60,169 bases of DNA from Prorocentrum cordatum (lineage: Eukaryota; Sar; Dinophyceae; Prorocentrales; Prorocentraceae). The stretch is taken from contig CAUYUJ010005598.1 of assembly GCA_963575745.1 (NCBI GenBank), forward strand, positions 1-60,169, given 5' to 3'. Below the pieces are notes generated by a model that was not told where the DNA came from, ran no database searches, and saw only the letters and a list, made by a program, of their open reading frames with translations. Every line of letters starts with the position of its first letter. Position 1 is the stretch's first letter. This document shows, one piece after another, positions 33,634 to 43,109 of the stretch. Both the position numbers and the translations under genes were made by a program.

Positions 33634-35512
33634 ATGCTTTCCAGACGGCGGTTGCCTTATGACAGGTTGGGCTTGCCGCCGGAGAGGCGGCTGAGAGCGA
33701 ACGTGCAGGACCTGATAAGCAGCAGCGTGGTCAGCGGGCAGCGCGGCGCTCAGCTGATCAATGACTGCGTCTCTGCATCTGCGACAGGTCTCTCCGACCT
33801 GCAGACTACGGAGTCAACGTCGGGCATGAAAAACGATGCCAGGAAGTTCAGGCGGGATTTCTTCAGGAAAGGGAGGCCTCCGCTCTATCACTGCCAGGTG
33901 AGGGGCTGGGACCCCAAGTCTGAAACAGAACAACTGATGGACTTAGCGATGATGCTTCCTCATGAAATACTTCATCAACTTCATCATTTTGGCGAGCGGA
34001 GCGTGCTACTGCAGACGTCGAGCCTCGACGGCGTGTCTCTGCGCCACGTGCAAAGAGCAAGGGCGGAGAGTGGTCGCAACGACCTGGCGGCCCTGGGCGT
34101 GTGGCAGGACGGGGCCCCTTGCTTCTGGGACCGATCGATGAGCGCAGAGATCATCAGCCTCATGTTGCCAGGGGCTGCGGGGCGCTGGAAAAACCTGCGG
34201 GTCCCAATCACAGCGTTCCTCAAAGAGCACGTGGGCCCCAACGCATTTGATGATGTTTTTGCAGTGGTGCAGTGGAGCTTTGTTCACTTGGCTGCGAAGC
34301 GCTGGCCGACGGCACGGCGCGACGGCTCTCCCTTCGGCGCGCAGGACGCATGGAGGAAGCGCCGACAAGTGGCCGATGCAACCCTACCAATTGGCGGAGT
34401 GCTTTGCCAGATCAAAGGGGACTGGAAGATGATGAAGGAGGTGCTCAAGCTACCTGGCTGGCAAGATGACGAAGTATGCTTCCTGTGCAACATCAAGAAG
34501 GACGAGGCCCTGGGAGCGCAACACATCAGGGGAGGATGGAAATCCCCTCTGGGAGGGGGTGCGTCGTCGTCGTTTTGCGGCCCCTTCCAGGGGGGGTGGA
34601 GGAGGAGGAGGAGGAGGAGGGGTGGAGGAGGAGGAGGAGGAGGAGGAGGAGGAGTGTTTTTGGCTACTCCCCGCAGGTGAAATCGCAGACTGGGAGAGAC
34701 GCGCCGCGGAGAACGCACCGACGCACATGGCCAGAAGTCCTTGCGAAGATTATCGCTTCAGGCGAGCAGGTGTGCCCTCTCTTCCAAGTGCCGTATGCGA
34801 ACGAAAAGTTGCTGAAGCTAGATTGGTTACACGTTGTTGATCTTGGAGTAGCGGCTGACTTCATAGGGGGCTTGATATGGTATCTTGTAACGCACAAAAA
34901 GGTGGCTGGAACTACCCAGAAAGGCCGCGTCTCCACACTGCATGGTCATTTGATGGCGTTCTACGACAGGCAGCCGCCAGGTGAGAAGACCAGCCGCCTA
35001 TCGAGACTGACGCGGGGCGTTGTGAAAGGAAAAAAGCAAAGACGGCTAAGATGAGGTGCGGCGCGGGGATGCTCAGGCACATGGTTCCATGGGCATTGGA
35101 GATGGCGGAGGCTTTCCTTGATAGGAGGAATGGCGTCGACGAGCGGGCAGCTGTAGAATCGTCCATTCACGCAGGGATGAAAAGCTTATCTCGGTGTTAC
35201 GAGGCACTCTCTGACAATCGCCCATTTGCTGTGGACATTCTTAGAGAGCATTCAAGTAAGTTTGCCACGCAGACGGCCGCTTTGCAAGACGCGCTTCCTG
35301 CCCATTTTAAAGTGAAGCCTAAAATGCACATGTTTTTGGAGCTGCGCATGGGCGGCGGTGAACCAGCGAAGCACTGGAACTATAGGGGTGAGGATTTCGG
35401 TGGATCTGTAGCTGCATTTGGCCGAAGGAGGGGCCAAAGGAGGCCCATGAGAGCGTTTTCAGCGGCATGCATCTCTAAGTTCTGCGGCCAGCCGATTGCG
35501 CGCATGCTTTGA
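33634..35512 (+). pseudogene. decayed transposase-like gene of a dinoflagellate-expanded family
   Basis: Part 1 (33634 to about 34529) has the block RPPLYHCQVRGWDPK...MLPHEIL, then LGVWQDGAPCFWDRSMSAE, then QIKGDWKMMKEVLKLPGW followed by CFLCN. Part 2 (to about 35030) has EQVCPLFQVPYANEKLLKLD and WLHVVDLGVAADFIGGLIW. Part 3 (35051-35512) ends KPKMHMFLELRMGG...HWNYRGEDFGGSVAAFGRR. From memory this series of blocks typifies a multicopy dinoflagellate family. Conserved Asp residues in DG, GDW, LDWLH and DLG, plus an inserted CxxC, would suit a DDE-type transposase, but that is inference. Part 1 and part 2 are separated by palindrome and (GGA)n DNA, probably an intron. Apparent frame changes near 34728 and at the A6 run 35030-35035 indicate decay. 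Confidence 0.5.
34590..34655. repeat. (GGA)n microsatellite within the presumed intron
   Basis: GGA triplets with two GGTGGA interruptions, downstream of two C4-G4 palindromes. Confidence 0.85.
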
Positions 35513-35697
35513 AAAGAGCGCTTCTGTGTGTATCGTTGTCATTCATTGCTGTCGGCTCAAATATATGTTGGACCCCTCCCAGTGGGGTGAGCGCGAGCAT
35601 GGGTGCTGAAGCCCCGTTTGCCCCAAAACGGCGGGTCGAACTATTTTCGGCGCGCCCGAACTATAGATCGACCCGCAAAAAAGTATGACCCCCGCAT

Positions 35698-35738
35698 TAT
35701 AGTTCGACCCCGCACTATAGATCGACCTTGGAGTCTCA
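35698..35738 (-). repeat. right terminal inverted repeat
   Basis: Exact reverse complement of 26347-26387 over 41 bp. Just inside (35641-35697) are further diverged copies of the CTATAGATCGACC and TCGAACTAT motifs. Confidence 0.85.
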
Positions 35739-35742
35739 AGGC

Positions 35743-35905
35743 CCGGACTCCCCGGACTCCCCGGACTCCCCGGGCTCCCCGGACTCCCCGGACTCCCCGG
35801 ACTCCCGGACTTCCTGGATTTCCCGGACTTCCCGGACTCCCCGGACTCCCCGGACTCCCCGGACTCCCCGGACTCCCCGGGCTCCCCTGACTCCTCGGGC
35901 CTCCC
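35743..35905. repeat. 9-bp minisatellite CCCCGGACT, right half
   Basis: About 18 units, same strand orientation as the left half at 25798-26346, beginning 5 bp after the right TIR. Confidence 0.9.
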
Positions 35906-35976
35906 GAGGGTTCACGACGGCCACCGACGGCTTCCGCCCAGCCGATGTCTCGGCGCACGGAGGGTCAGCGCGAACG

Positions 35977-36375
35977 ATGAGGAGGAGGAGGAGGAGGAGG
36001 AGGAGGAGGAGGAGGAGGAGAATGGGGGAGGAGGAGGAGGAGGAGGAGGAGGAGGAGGAGAAGGAGGAGGAGGAGGAGGAGGAGGAGGAGGAGGAGGAGG
36101 AGGAGGAGGAGGATGTGGGGCGAGGGGGAGGTAGAGAGGAGGATGGAGGGGGAGGGGGACGGGGACGAGGAGGAGAAGGAGAAGGAGGAGGAGGAGAAGG
36201 ATGATGATGATGATGATGATAATGATGATGAGGAGGAGGAGGAGGAGGAGGAGGAGGAGGAGGAGGAGGAGGAGTGGGAGTAGGAGGAGGCGAAGGCGGA
36301 GGAGGAGCAGGAGGAGGCGGAGGAGAAGGATTTGGAGGAGGAGGAGGAGGACGAGGAGGAGGAGGAAGAGCTGCA
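35977..36375. repeat. long (GGA)n/(ATG)n microsatellite
   Basis: About 400 bp of GGA triplets with an ATGATG block near 36200-36230 and several GGGGGA interruptions. It generates long spurious Glu-, Gly- and Ser/Pro-rich ORFs. Confidence 0.9.
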
Positions 36376-36639
36376 GGAGGGGGGTCAGCCAGTCCCCTTC
36401 GACTATTCCCTCGGGCCGACCCGGGTTGCGAGCCACGTCGAGCCAGCCCCCCTCTGTCTTCTTCCGCGGACCTGGAGCTGTTCTTCGGCCAGCTATCGTG
36501 CTCGCGGCATGGCTCTGGTTGGCGCAGGTCAGCGCTGACTTGGATTCGCGCGTCCCCGATTGAAAATGATTTAGAAAATCGTGGAAGCCTCGTGTACCCT
36601 CTTAATATAGCTTTTTGCATGGATTAGTGTCTGGAGTCG

Positions 36640-36740
36640 ATGAGATAGCGCCGATTGAGCGTCGGCTAGCGTCTATTAGCGTCAGATTTGGCGTCGATTT
36701 ATCGTGGATTATTGTCGACTAGCGTCGATGTGCGTCGATT
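36640..36740. repeat. degenerate TAGCGTCGAT repeat
   Basis: Roughly ten divergent copies of a 10-15 bp (T/A)GCGTCGATT(A/G)-like unit. Confidence 0.6.
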
Positions 36741-36992
36741 CGCAAGAGCCGACAAGATGGCATGGGAATCTCCCACGACTTGCCACCGAAGATTTCCTGC
36801 GGCATGTCTCGCGCCAGAGGTCCATCAGTGAGGGCCCCCGGGGCCCGACGTGCATGGGGCGAAGGCCTCCGGCGTGGCACGCGCGACGACGCCAGGGTCC
36901 TAGACCCCCGACGTCACGAGTTTTTTCCATAGCGTCGACCCCAAGCGGTCTCCACCTATACTTGGGGGCGGCAAAGAAGGGGGTGATACATC

Positions 36993-37200
36993 GGGGGCAA
37001 CGAGGGGGGGGGGATAAGCATAGGGGGGATGCATCGACCCCTAATCGCCCATTGATCGCCGATAGGGGCCAGATAGCCCCAACCTGCCCAGGAAGGCGCG
37101 GATTCATTATCGGAGGCCTATCGCCGATCTATCGGCGATGTATCGCCGATTCCAGGTCGATGCATCCCCCCCTATGTCAGTCCCCCATTTACGTTGCCCC
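36993..37200. repeat. ~210-bp inverted-repeat (foldback) structure
   Basis: The left arm (36993-37039: GGGGGCAACG, poly-G, ATAGGGGGGATGCATCGACC) is complementary, with small gaps, to the right arm (37155-37200: GGTCGATGCATCCCCCCCTA ... CGTTGCCCC). The loop contains CGCCGAT/ATCGGCG repeats that are themselves self-complementary. Likely a MITE-like or foldback element. Confidence 0.6.
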
Positions 37201-37202
37201 TC

Positions 37203-38924
37203 ATGACCACGGGGGGTAGACGTCATGGCGTGGGCCATGATACTTCCTCAGATTTCATGGCGCCTCTTCTTACTTCAGTGCGCCCCCGCCCCCCCCCCCC
37301 TGGGCCGCGCACGTACCGCCAGCCATGTCCGAAGCGGTGGCTCAAGATGAAACGCCTTCGGTGCGAGGGCTTTGCAGGTTGTCCTCGGTGCACTACCTGC
37401 CGCACCGAGGACGGGCGCACCGCGCGTGCAGATCACGGCGGGGTGTCGAACCGGGGCCGATGGGATCGCCAGGCTGCGACTTCCTCAGCGCCAGGGCCTC
37501 CGCCCCCCGCGCCTGCGCCAGCACGCGTTGATGCCAAGTCGGATTCGGATTGCTCCGATGTCGACAGCGAGCAAGACCAGCAGCATGATGAGGACATCCG
37601 AGAACCTACGTCCTGGACGGGAATCTCTTACCAAGGAGATGACAGTGAGAAGTATTTGCTGGGATCGGACCTGATGTCGGAGGACCTTAGCAACGCTTCT
37701 GACCAGATAGCTGTCCGCATGGGTTTCGTCAACAAGCCTTTGTTCCGCGCGTTCTTCTACTTCTACTGCCTCCTAGTTGTGGTCCAGCCGGACGTGCTGG
37801 TTCCACGGGCAGCCCGGGAGCGCGTGGAGTCGGGGCTCGAGCGCGCTCCGCTGCTGCGTCGATCTATCGTGTCTCACGCACCTTTGTTGGGCAAGCAGCC
37901 TCGCCTCGACGCGTCGCTCAGGTCTCGCGCGTGTTTTGCGGTCAGCGTCTATCGACGCATCTTCCGCTCGGCGCCTACCACTGATGCGCGCTTGGCAGTG
38001 TGGCTGGTGTGTGATTGCATGCTTCGATACACAGGGGCCCCCAAGTTCATCGACGACACGGTGTTGCGGGACCCCGGCGCTGCACATCGGCATCTGTGCG
38101 ACGGTGTCACGCTGGAGACGAGCGAAGCGGTTGCTCAGTTTCTCCGCGCTTCTGTCCTCAGCAAACTGCATTTGATGTCGTCGGTCACCGGGTGGTTCGA
38201 CGGGCACGACGGCCGGCGGCGCACATACCCGCGCAGCGTCGGGGTGCCGATCGCGTGCGACTTCCGCATCCTCGACCACCTGCTGCATGCTCTGCCGCGA
38301 TGGATATCTTCCTGCTTGGTGATAGCGGGCCGGCTGAGCAGTCTAATCAGAGTTCTGAGGCAGGCTCGGGCGGGGGTGGACGACCCTGGCTTAGTGAAAC
38401 AGGCCTTCGCCGTGACAGAAGCGCTCATGCTGAGCCTGCTGACGCTGGACCTTCTTGGACGTCCCACCGTCTCACCGGCGCTACCGTTTGCGGTAAGGGT
38501 TCACTGTTACCCCCTGAAGTTCATGCTCTCCGACATCTTCCTGCTGGTTGGGTGCGCCGTATGTAGCCACGCGCGCAGGCCGCCCGATGTGCGCGACGAC
38601 GGCGCGCACGTCCACGGGCGCAGCCCGCCTGTGAGATGCCGCTGCCCCCAATGCACGCTTCTCTTCCGGGTCCGGTGCGAGTGCATCTTCGTTGGGCCAG
38701 CCCCCAGGGCGTTCCTGACTGCAGCCCAGGGCATGCCCGACGGCTTCCCGCTTGCAGTGGAGACAGCGCTGCCGAAGCTCCAGCAGCTCAACGAGTGCAT
38801 CAACGAATACTTCGGCAGCTCCTTCTGCTTGTATCCCACGTGCCTACGGCGAACCGCTCTGGGGACGTTCGGCCCCGCTTCGAAAATTCTCGGTGTCCTC
38901 TTGGGCCGCCCTGGGCTATCTTGA
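37203..38924 (+). CDS. hypothetical protein, 573 aa
   Basis: A long single frame with ATG at 37203 or 37257. It has a basic/Pro-rich N-terminus with CPRCTTCRTEDG (CxxCxxC), then an acidic Ser/Asp segment (KSDSDCSDVDSEQDQQHDED). Hydrophobic stretches follow, AFFYFYCLLVVVQPDVL and later FMLSDIFLLVGCAVC. A Cys-rich part near the C-terminus reads RCRCPQCTLLFRVRCECIF. The last ~25 codons run into minisatellite-like DNA, so the natural 3' end may be lost. I recognise no family. Its length in this GC-rich context is unusual but not decisive; the immediately upstream foldback element could mark the promoter side. Confidence 0.4.
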   Translation: MTTGGRRHGVGHDTSSDFMAPLLTSVRPRPPPPGPRTYRQPCPKRWLKMKRLRCEGFAGCPRCTTCRTEDGRTARADHGGVSNRGRWDRQAATSSAPGPPPPAPAPARVDAKSDSDCSDVDSEQDQQHDEDIREPTSWTGISYQGDDSEKYLLGSDLMSEDLSNASDQIAVRMGFVNKPLFRAFFYFYCLLVVVQPDVLVPRAARERVESGLERAPLLRRSIVSHAPLLGKQPRLDASLRSRACFAVSVYRRIFRSAPTTDARLAVWLVCDCMLRYTGAPKFIDDTVLRDPGAAHRHLCDGVTLETSEAVAQFLRASVLSKLHLMSSVTGWFDGHDGRRRTYPRSVGVPIACDFRILDHLLHALPRWISSCLVIAGRLSSLIRVLRQARAGVDDPGLVKQAFAVTEALMLSLLTLDLLGRPTVSPALPFAVRVHCYPLKFMLSDIFLLVGCAVCSHARRPPDVRDDGAHVHGRSPPVRCRCPQCTLLFRVRCECIFVGPAPRAFLTAAQGMPDGFPLAVETALPKLQQLNECINEYFGSSFCLYPTCLRRTALGTFGPASKILGVLLGRPGLS

Positions 38925-39378
38925 CGCCATCTTGGGCCGTCTTGGGCGCATCTCGGGGCCATCATAGCCGCCCCAGAACCATCTTGGCCATCTCGGAGGC
39001 TTTCCCGAGGCCGCATGGAGCCAGAAAGACCGACGACCTGGGAAATGCGCAGATCCCTGCGGGTTCGAGACGCCGACGGAGTTTACATGTTGGGCCGCCC
39101 CCCGGGGAGTGGCCAGCGGTTTGGGCCGAGACCCCGCTGGGGGGTCCTTTAGAAAAAACCGAAACATTCGGAATCCCAGCGCGCCGCGCATTCCCGCGGC
39201 CAGAACGCAGGGTTCGGCGGATCGAGTGGCCTTCGGCCAAACCCGCCGCCGCGCCAGGGGCGAATCATCTAAGCGGCGCTCTGTGCTTTGCAGTTGAAGG
39301 TTCAAGGCCAGATGGCGAGGCGGCGCTCCACGGGAGAGCGCCCTGGAGCTCCTGGCATTTAGCCCCCTTCGCAATTCA

Positions 39379-39771
39379 ATGATTCTTTTGGGTTCACTGA
39401 CGAAAATTGCAAGGGTCTTGGGAACGCAACATCTCGCGCCTCTGGGCGCGGTGGCGGTTATCCCACAGTGTCTGCCCTGCGCGTGGCGCTTGTTCCTGAC
39501 GTACGTGCGGTCCAAAGATAAGGCGCCGCCAGATGCGCTCGCGAACTACGAATGGAGGTCGAGGTACCGCGTGCTTGCGGAGGCAACGATGGCAGCTGAG
39601 TCCGCGCTGATGACCAACATGTTCGGTTGGCTGGCGCGCTACGGCTTGTGCGAGTCGCGCGCGCCTGTCGTGCAGCGCCACATCCTCGTCGCCGTGGACT
39701 GGTCCAGCATCGGCGACCGAGCAGGGGCATTGCAGGCGATTGCCGCAATAGCCCAGGCTGCGCGCAGCTGA
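39379..39771 (+). CDS. small ORF, unknown
   Basis: 130 codons from ATG 39379 with YVRSKDKAPPDALANYEWRS, then an alpha-helical end. No family is recognised. It could be a fragment of a larger gene whose other exons are not visible. Support is only an intact frame and non-repetitive amino-acid composition. Confidence 0.25.
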   Translation: MILLGSLTKIARVLGTQHLAPLGAVAVIPQCLPCAWRLFLTYVRSKDKAPPDALANYEWRSRYRVLAEATMAAESALMTNMFGWLARYGLCESRAPVVQRHILVAVDWSSIGDRAGALQAIAAIAQAARS

Positions 39772-40083
39772 GCGGCCCAATGCGGGGGAGTGGGCGGGCG
39801 AGGACAGAAGGAGATGGAAGACGAGGGGGGGCGGGGGGGGACGGGCGGAGACGGGGGAGGAGGAGGTCCCCGGGGGGGTTCCAGACGCCCCTCCCGGACG
39901 GCCGAAGGAAGCCATTTCTTTATTGCTTGGGGCATGACCGGCGTCGTGGCCCCCGCTCCCCCTCCCACCCCTAGGACGCAACACTCCCCCCCCCCAGTGT
40001 GCTCCGGGCACTGCCACCGTGCGCGCTGGGATCCGCGTAGGTGTCCGCGTAGGAATCCGCATAGGTGTCTGGTCCGCAAGCGT

Positions 40084-40165
40084 CGTCGTCGTCGTCGTCG
40101 TCGTTCGTCGTTCGTCGTTCGTCGCTCGTGGTTCGTCGCTCGTCGCTCATCGTCGTCGCGCGCGC
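40084..40165. repeat. (GTC)n/(TTCGTCG)n simple repeat
   Basis: Six GTC triplets grade into TTCGTCG and GCTCGTC units. Confidence 0.85.
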
Positions 40166-40282
40166 GGACGCGGCTGGAGCCTGTTGTTAAGTCCGGGTCA
40201 ATCACGGCAATCATCTGGGGGGGGGGTCGATGACGTCACGTTTCGCGCCGGCGGCGTTTGGGAATGGTTAGGAATGACGGAG

Positions 40283-41275
40283 GACGGGTAGCACGAACAT
40301 GTAGGTGGCGATATGCACCACAACGCCTGTGCACATCACAGCGCCCTCGTGCACCACAGCGCCTGTGTACACCACACCGCCGATGTACACCACAGCAGCC
40401 GCGTGCAACGCAGCGTCAGTTTGTGCCACCGTGCTTGCGGGCACAGCAGCTCCTGTGCACACAGCGCCTCCGCGCGCTACATCCACCGTGCGCAACGCCG
40501 CACCAGTGTACATCACAATGCTTGCGTGCATTGCGGCGCCTGTGTGCGCCACGGCGCCTGCGCGCACTAAATCAGCCGCGTGCAACGCAGCACCATTGTT
40601 GTGTATAGAATTTCAGAAAGAATCCTTGTGACAAAATGGAGCGCGTGTGGATTCCAGAGAAAACAATGGAAAACAAATCATCATGGACAAAAGAGCGCCG
40701 CTGGAGTCTACGAGCCCCCCCGAGTCCGCCCGCATCACCGCAACTCCCAATTGCGCCCAGGAGGTTCCGGCTAATCTGGCCGTTCGAGAACCAAGTGGCC
40801 CGATTCAATCGACCAGTCTGCGGTGCACGCTGAGATACGCGCGCGCGTTGCACCGCCAAGCCGCGCGACAGGGGGTACGAAGGAGGAAAAGGAGGACGAG
40901 AAGGAGGAGGAGGAGGGAGGAGGAGGGAGGAGGGAAAAACGTTGCATTCGACTATCAGAACTTTCCTGGCGTGGCGTTTAGTTGTCCGCATCAGATCCTG
41001 ACGTACATGCTCGTTCTACCTGTCCTATGCACGCAAGCAGTGTGGTGTGCACCAGCGCTGCGTTGCACGCGGATGCTGTGGTGTAGACAGGCGCTGTGGC
41101 GTGCACAGGCGCTGCGGTGCACGCAAGCATTGTGGTGTACATAGGCGTTGTGTTGCACATGGCTGCTGCGGTGTATGTACACAGGCGCTGTAGTGCTCCC
41201 AAGTATTGTAGTATACACGGGCGGCGCGTTGCACACGGCTGTTGCGGTGTACGCAGGCGCTGTGATGATGATGGC
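40283..41275. repeat. inverted pair of ~20-bp-unit minisatellite arrays
   Basis: The left array (about 40310-40615) has units such as CACCACAGCGCCTGTGTA. The right array (about 41020-41275) carries the same units on the opposite strand (TACACAGGCGCTGTGGTG type). A shared marker, GGACRGGTAGMACGARCATG, lies at 40283 (plus) and about 41000-41025 (minus). About 400 bp of non-repetitive DNA lies between them. Confidence 0.7.
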
Positions 41276-41289
41276 GATCATGATGCTGA

Positions 41290-42470
41290 TGATGATGCTT
41301 ATCATGTGAATGGCCATGGGGCGATCTTGGGCGTCTCGGACCGATCTTTCGGTGATTCGGGGCTTCCTTGGGCGGCGGAGGAGCATATTTGTTTGGTGCC
41401 AGCTGTCTGGCTACCCGTAGCTAAACACATGCAAACTCATTGCAGGGGCGCAGACCGTGCACCACGATGAGGACCCCGCGGCCACGTGGCAATAGCTTTC
41501 GACACGGAATGTCAGGAGGTCGACATACAGTCCACCTTGATAGATCGATTTCCCCCGGTGCCCTGGCATGTTTTGCCTCTTCGGTCATCTTCGGTCCGTC
41601 CTCAACCACTGTCGATGGCCAGCCCCGCTCGAAAAGCCTCGGCATGGGGTTCCAAGGCCCTTGCATCCTTACCGCGCATCCTTACTGTATAAGTTGACTG
41701 GATAGCACAGCACAATGTGCGCTGCCACGTGCTCGGGCGGACCTGGCGAATTGTGCCCGCCGCGAAAGTGTCGCGGCTCGAGCGGGAGCGCACGTGGAGC
41801 ACGTGGAACATCGGGCGGACTGGGCTCGCGTGGCACGCTCGGGCCCCTTGGGGCACTTGCTACTCGCAGCTTGGCACGCGTGGCGCTGGGTTCAGAGGGG
41901 GAACATGCGCCCATACCTTTACCCTTCCCTCAGTTTCCCCTTTGTGGGCCTCCTGGGCGGCCCCCGTCGCCGCCGCTGCGTTCGCCTCGAAATCCTGGTC
42001 GCAACGGGGGGGGCGAAGGAGGATGGGGGAGGAGGGCGAGCAAGAGGAAACCGCCTTCGCGGTTCGTCGCCGACTTGCATCGTTTTTGTTTTTTCCTGGA
42101 AAAGCGCGTTCCGGGGGCCGCTTTCGGGCCGCGAGCTTTCAAACATGGGTCCAGGGCCCTTGGGGCGTTATCGGAGCTGGTAGGCAGCGGCCCCGGTGCT
42201 GACTGCTTACTGGTGGCCCATCGAGCAGCCCCTGCGCTGATTCGATGGGCGCCCCCATAACATGACCTGGCGGCGAAGGCAGAACGGGCGCAGGAGGAGG
42301 CGAAGAAGGATTCGGGAGGCGGAGGTGGAGGAGGGGAAGAGGAGGAGGAGGAGGAGGAGGAGGAGGAGACGGGGAATACATAACAGCCTGTAGGAGGTGC
42401 GCCCGGAAGGCGATCGGGCCGGCCCGAGGTGGCTTTTGCCCTCTCACGCCCGCTGCCTTTTTTTCAAGCC
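41290..42470. other. no gene recognised
   Basis: Several overlapping frames of 80-180 codons exist (for example 41715-42260), but none shows a domain. A short (GGA)n tract lies at 42325-42371. Confidence 0.4.
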
Positions 42471-43100
42471 CATTATGGCCGCATTGATTACACACCCCGG
42501 CACGTACCCCTATTATGGCCCCGATCACTCTCTCACCCCACCTTGTCCGAGCCACCTTACCTGATTCGCCTTCTTGGCCCATTTGCTACATTATTTCGTG
42601 CACCAGCGATCCTCAACCGTTATGCTCACATAGCCAAAATGCCCTCCGATCCTCTCACAGCGTTGACACTTGAGCCCTCCTTGCCCTCTTGCCCAGGTGC
42701 CGTCTGAACCATATTACCCTTTTCTACCAGACCAACCTGTTTGCCGTCGTGTTCACGTTATTGCATTACCCTCTTTGCCATATTACCTTCACGTTGCGTT
42801 ACCCATAGTAACCCTTCAAACCATATTCACACACTTGCCGTCTTACTCCCTTTTCTCATCATGCCCATTTGAGCCTCGCACCCCCTGAGCAGCATTGACA
42901 CTGTTCTTCAGCTTACCCTCTCGCCATTTTCCTCCTGAGCATGATTCACCGCATTCGCCAGATTACCTTCTATGGCATTGCTTTCCTCACCCACTTTTGC
43001 TCTTTCCTTTTTACTTTCGTAATGTTTTTGTCCGTCTGATCCTCTTAACCTCTCAGCCCTCTTACCCTCTCAATCCTCTTAACCCTGCGCCCTTTTGATG
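42470..43100. other. pyrimidine-rich, relatively AT-rich spacer
   Basis: CTCTTACCCTCTCA-type phrases recur and resemble the internal part of the 700-bp repeat that follows. This may be a diverged first copy. No ORF of interest. Confidence 0.5.
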
Positions 43101-43109
43101 CGCGCCCGG

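Larger units (their letters stand above)
26473..35600. repeat. family of 15-20 bp C4-loop-G4 micro-palindromes
   Basis: More than 25 short palindromes of the form CCCCT-N(3-8)-AGGGG are scattered through the 9.4-kb element. Examples: 26475 and 26499 (CCCCTGAGTGAGGGG twice), 27336, 28160, 28199 and 28215 (CCCCTTAAGAGGGG twice), 28884, 28947, 29546, 30877, 31490, 31508, 31622, 32712, 33344, 34543 and 35574. None falls inside the exon-like ORFs; they occupy introns and intergenic DNA. I noticed no comparable cluster outside the element in this window. Confidence 0.75.

Noticed and set aside
35736-36620. Pro/Ser/Arg- and Glu-rich ORFs
   Set aside because: They arise from the (GGA)n/(ATG)n microsatellite read in different frames.
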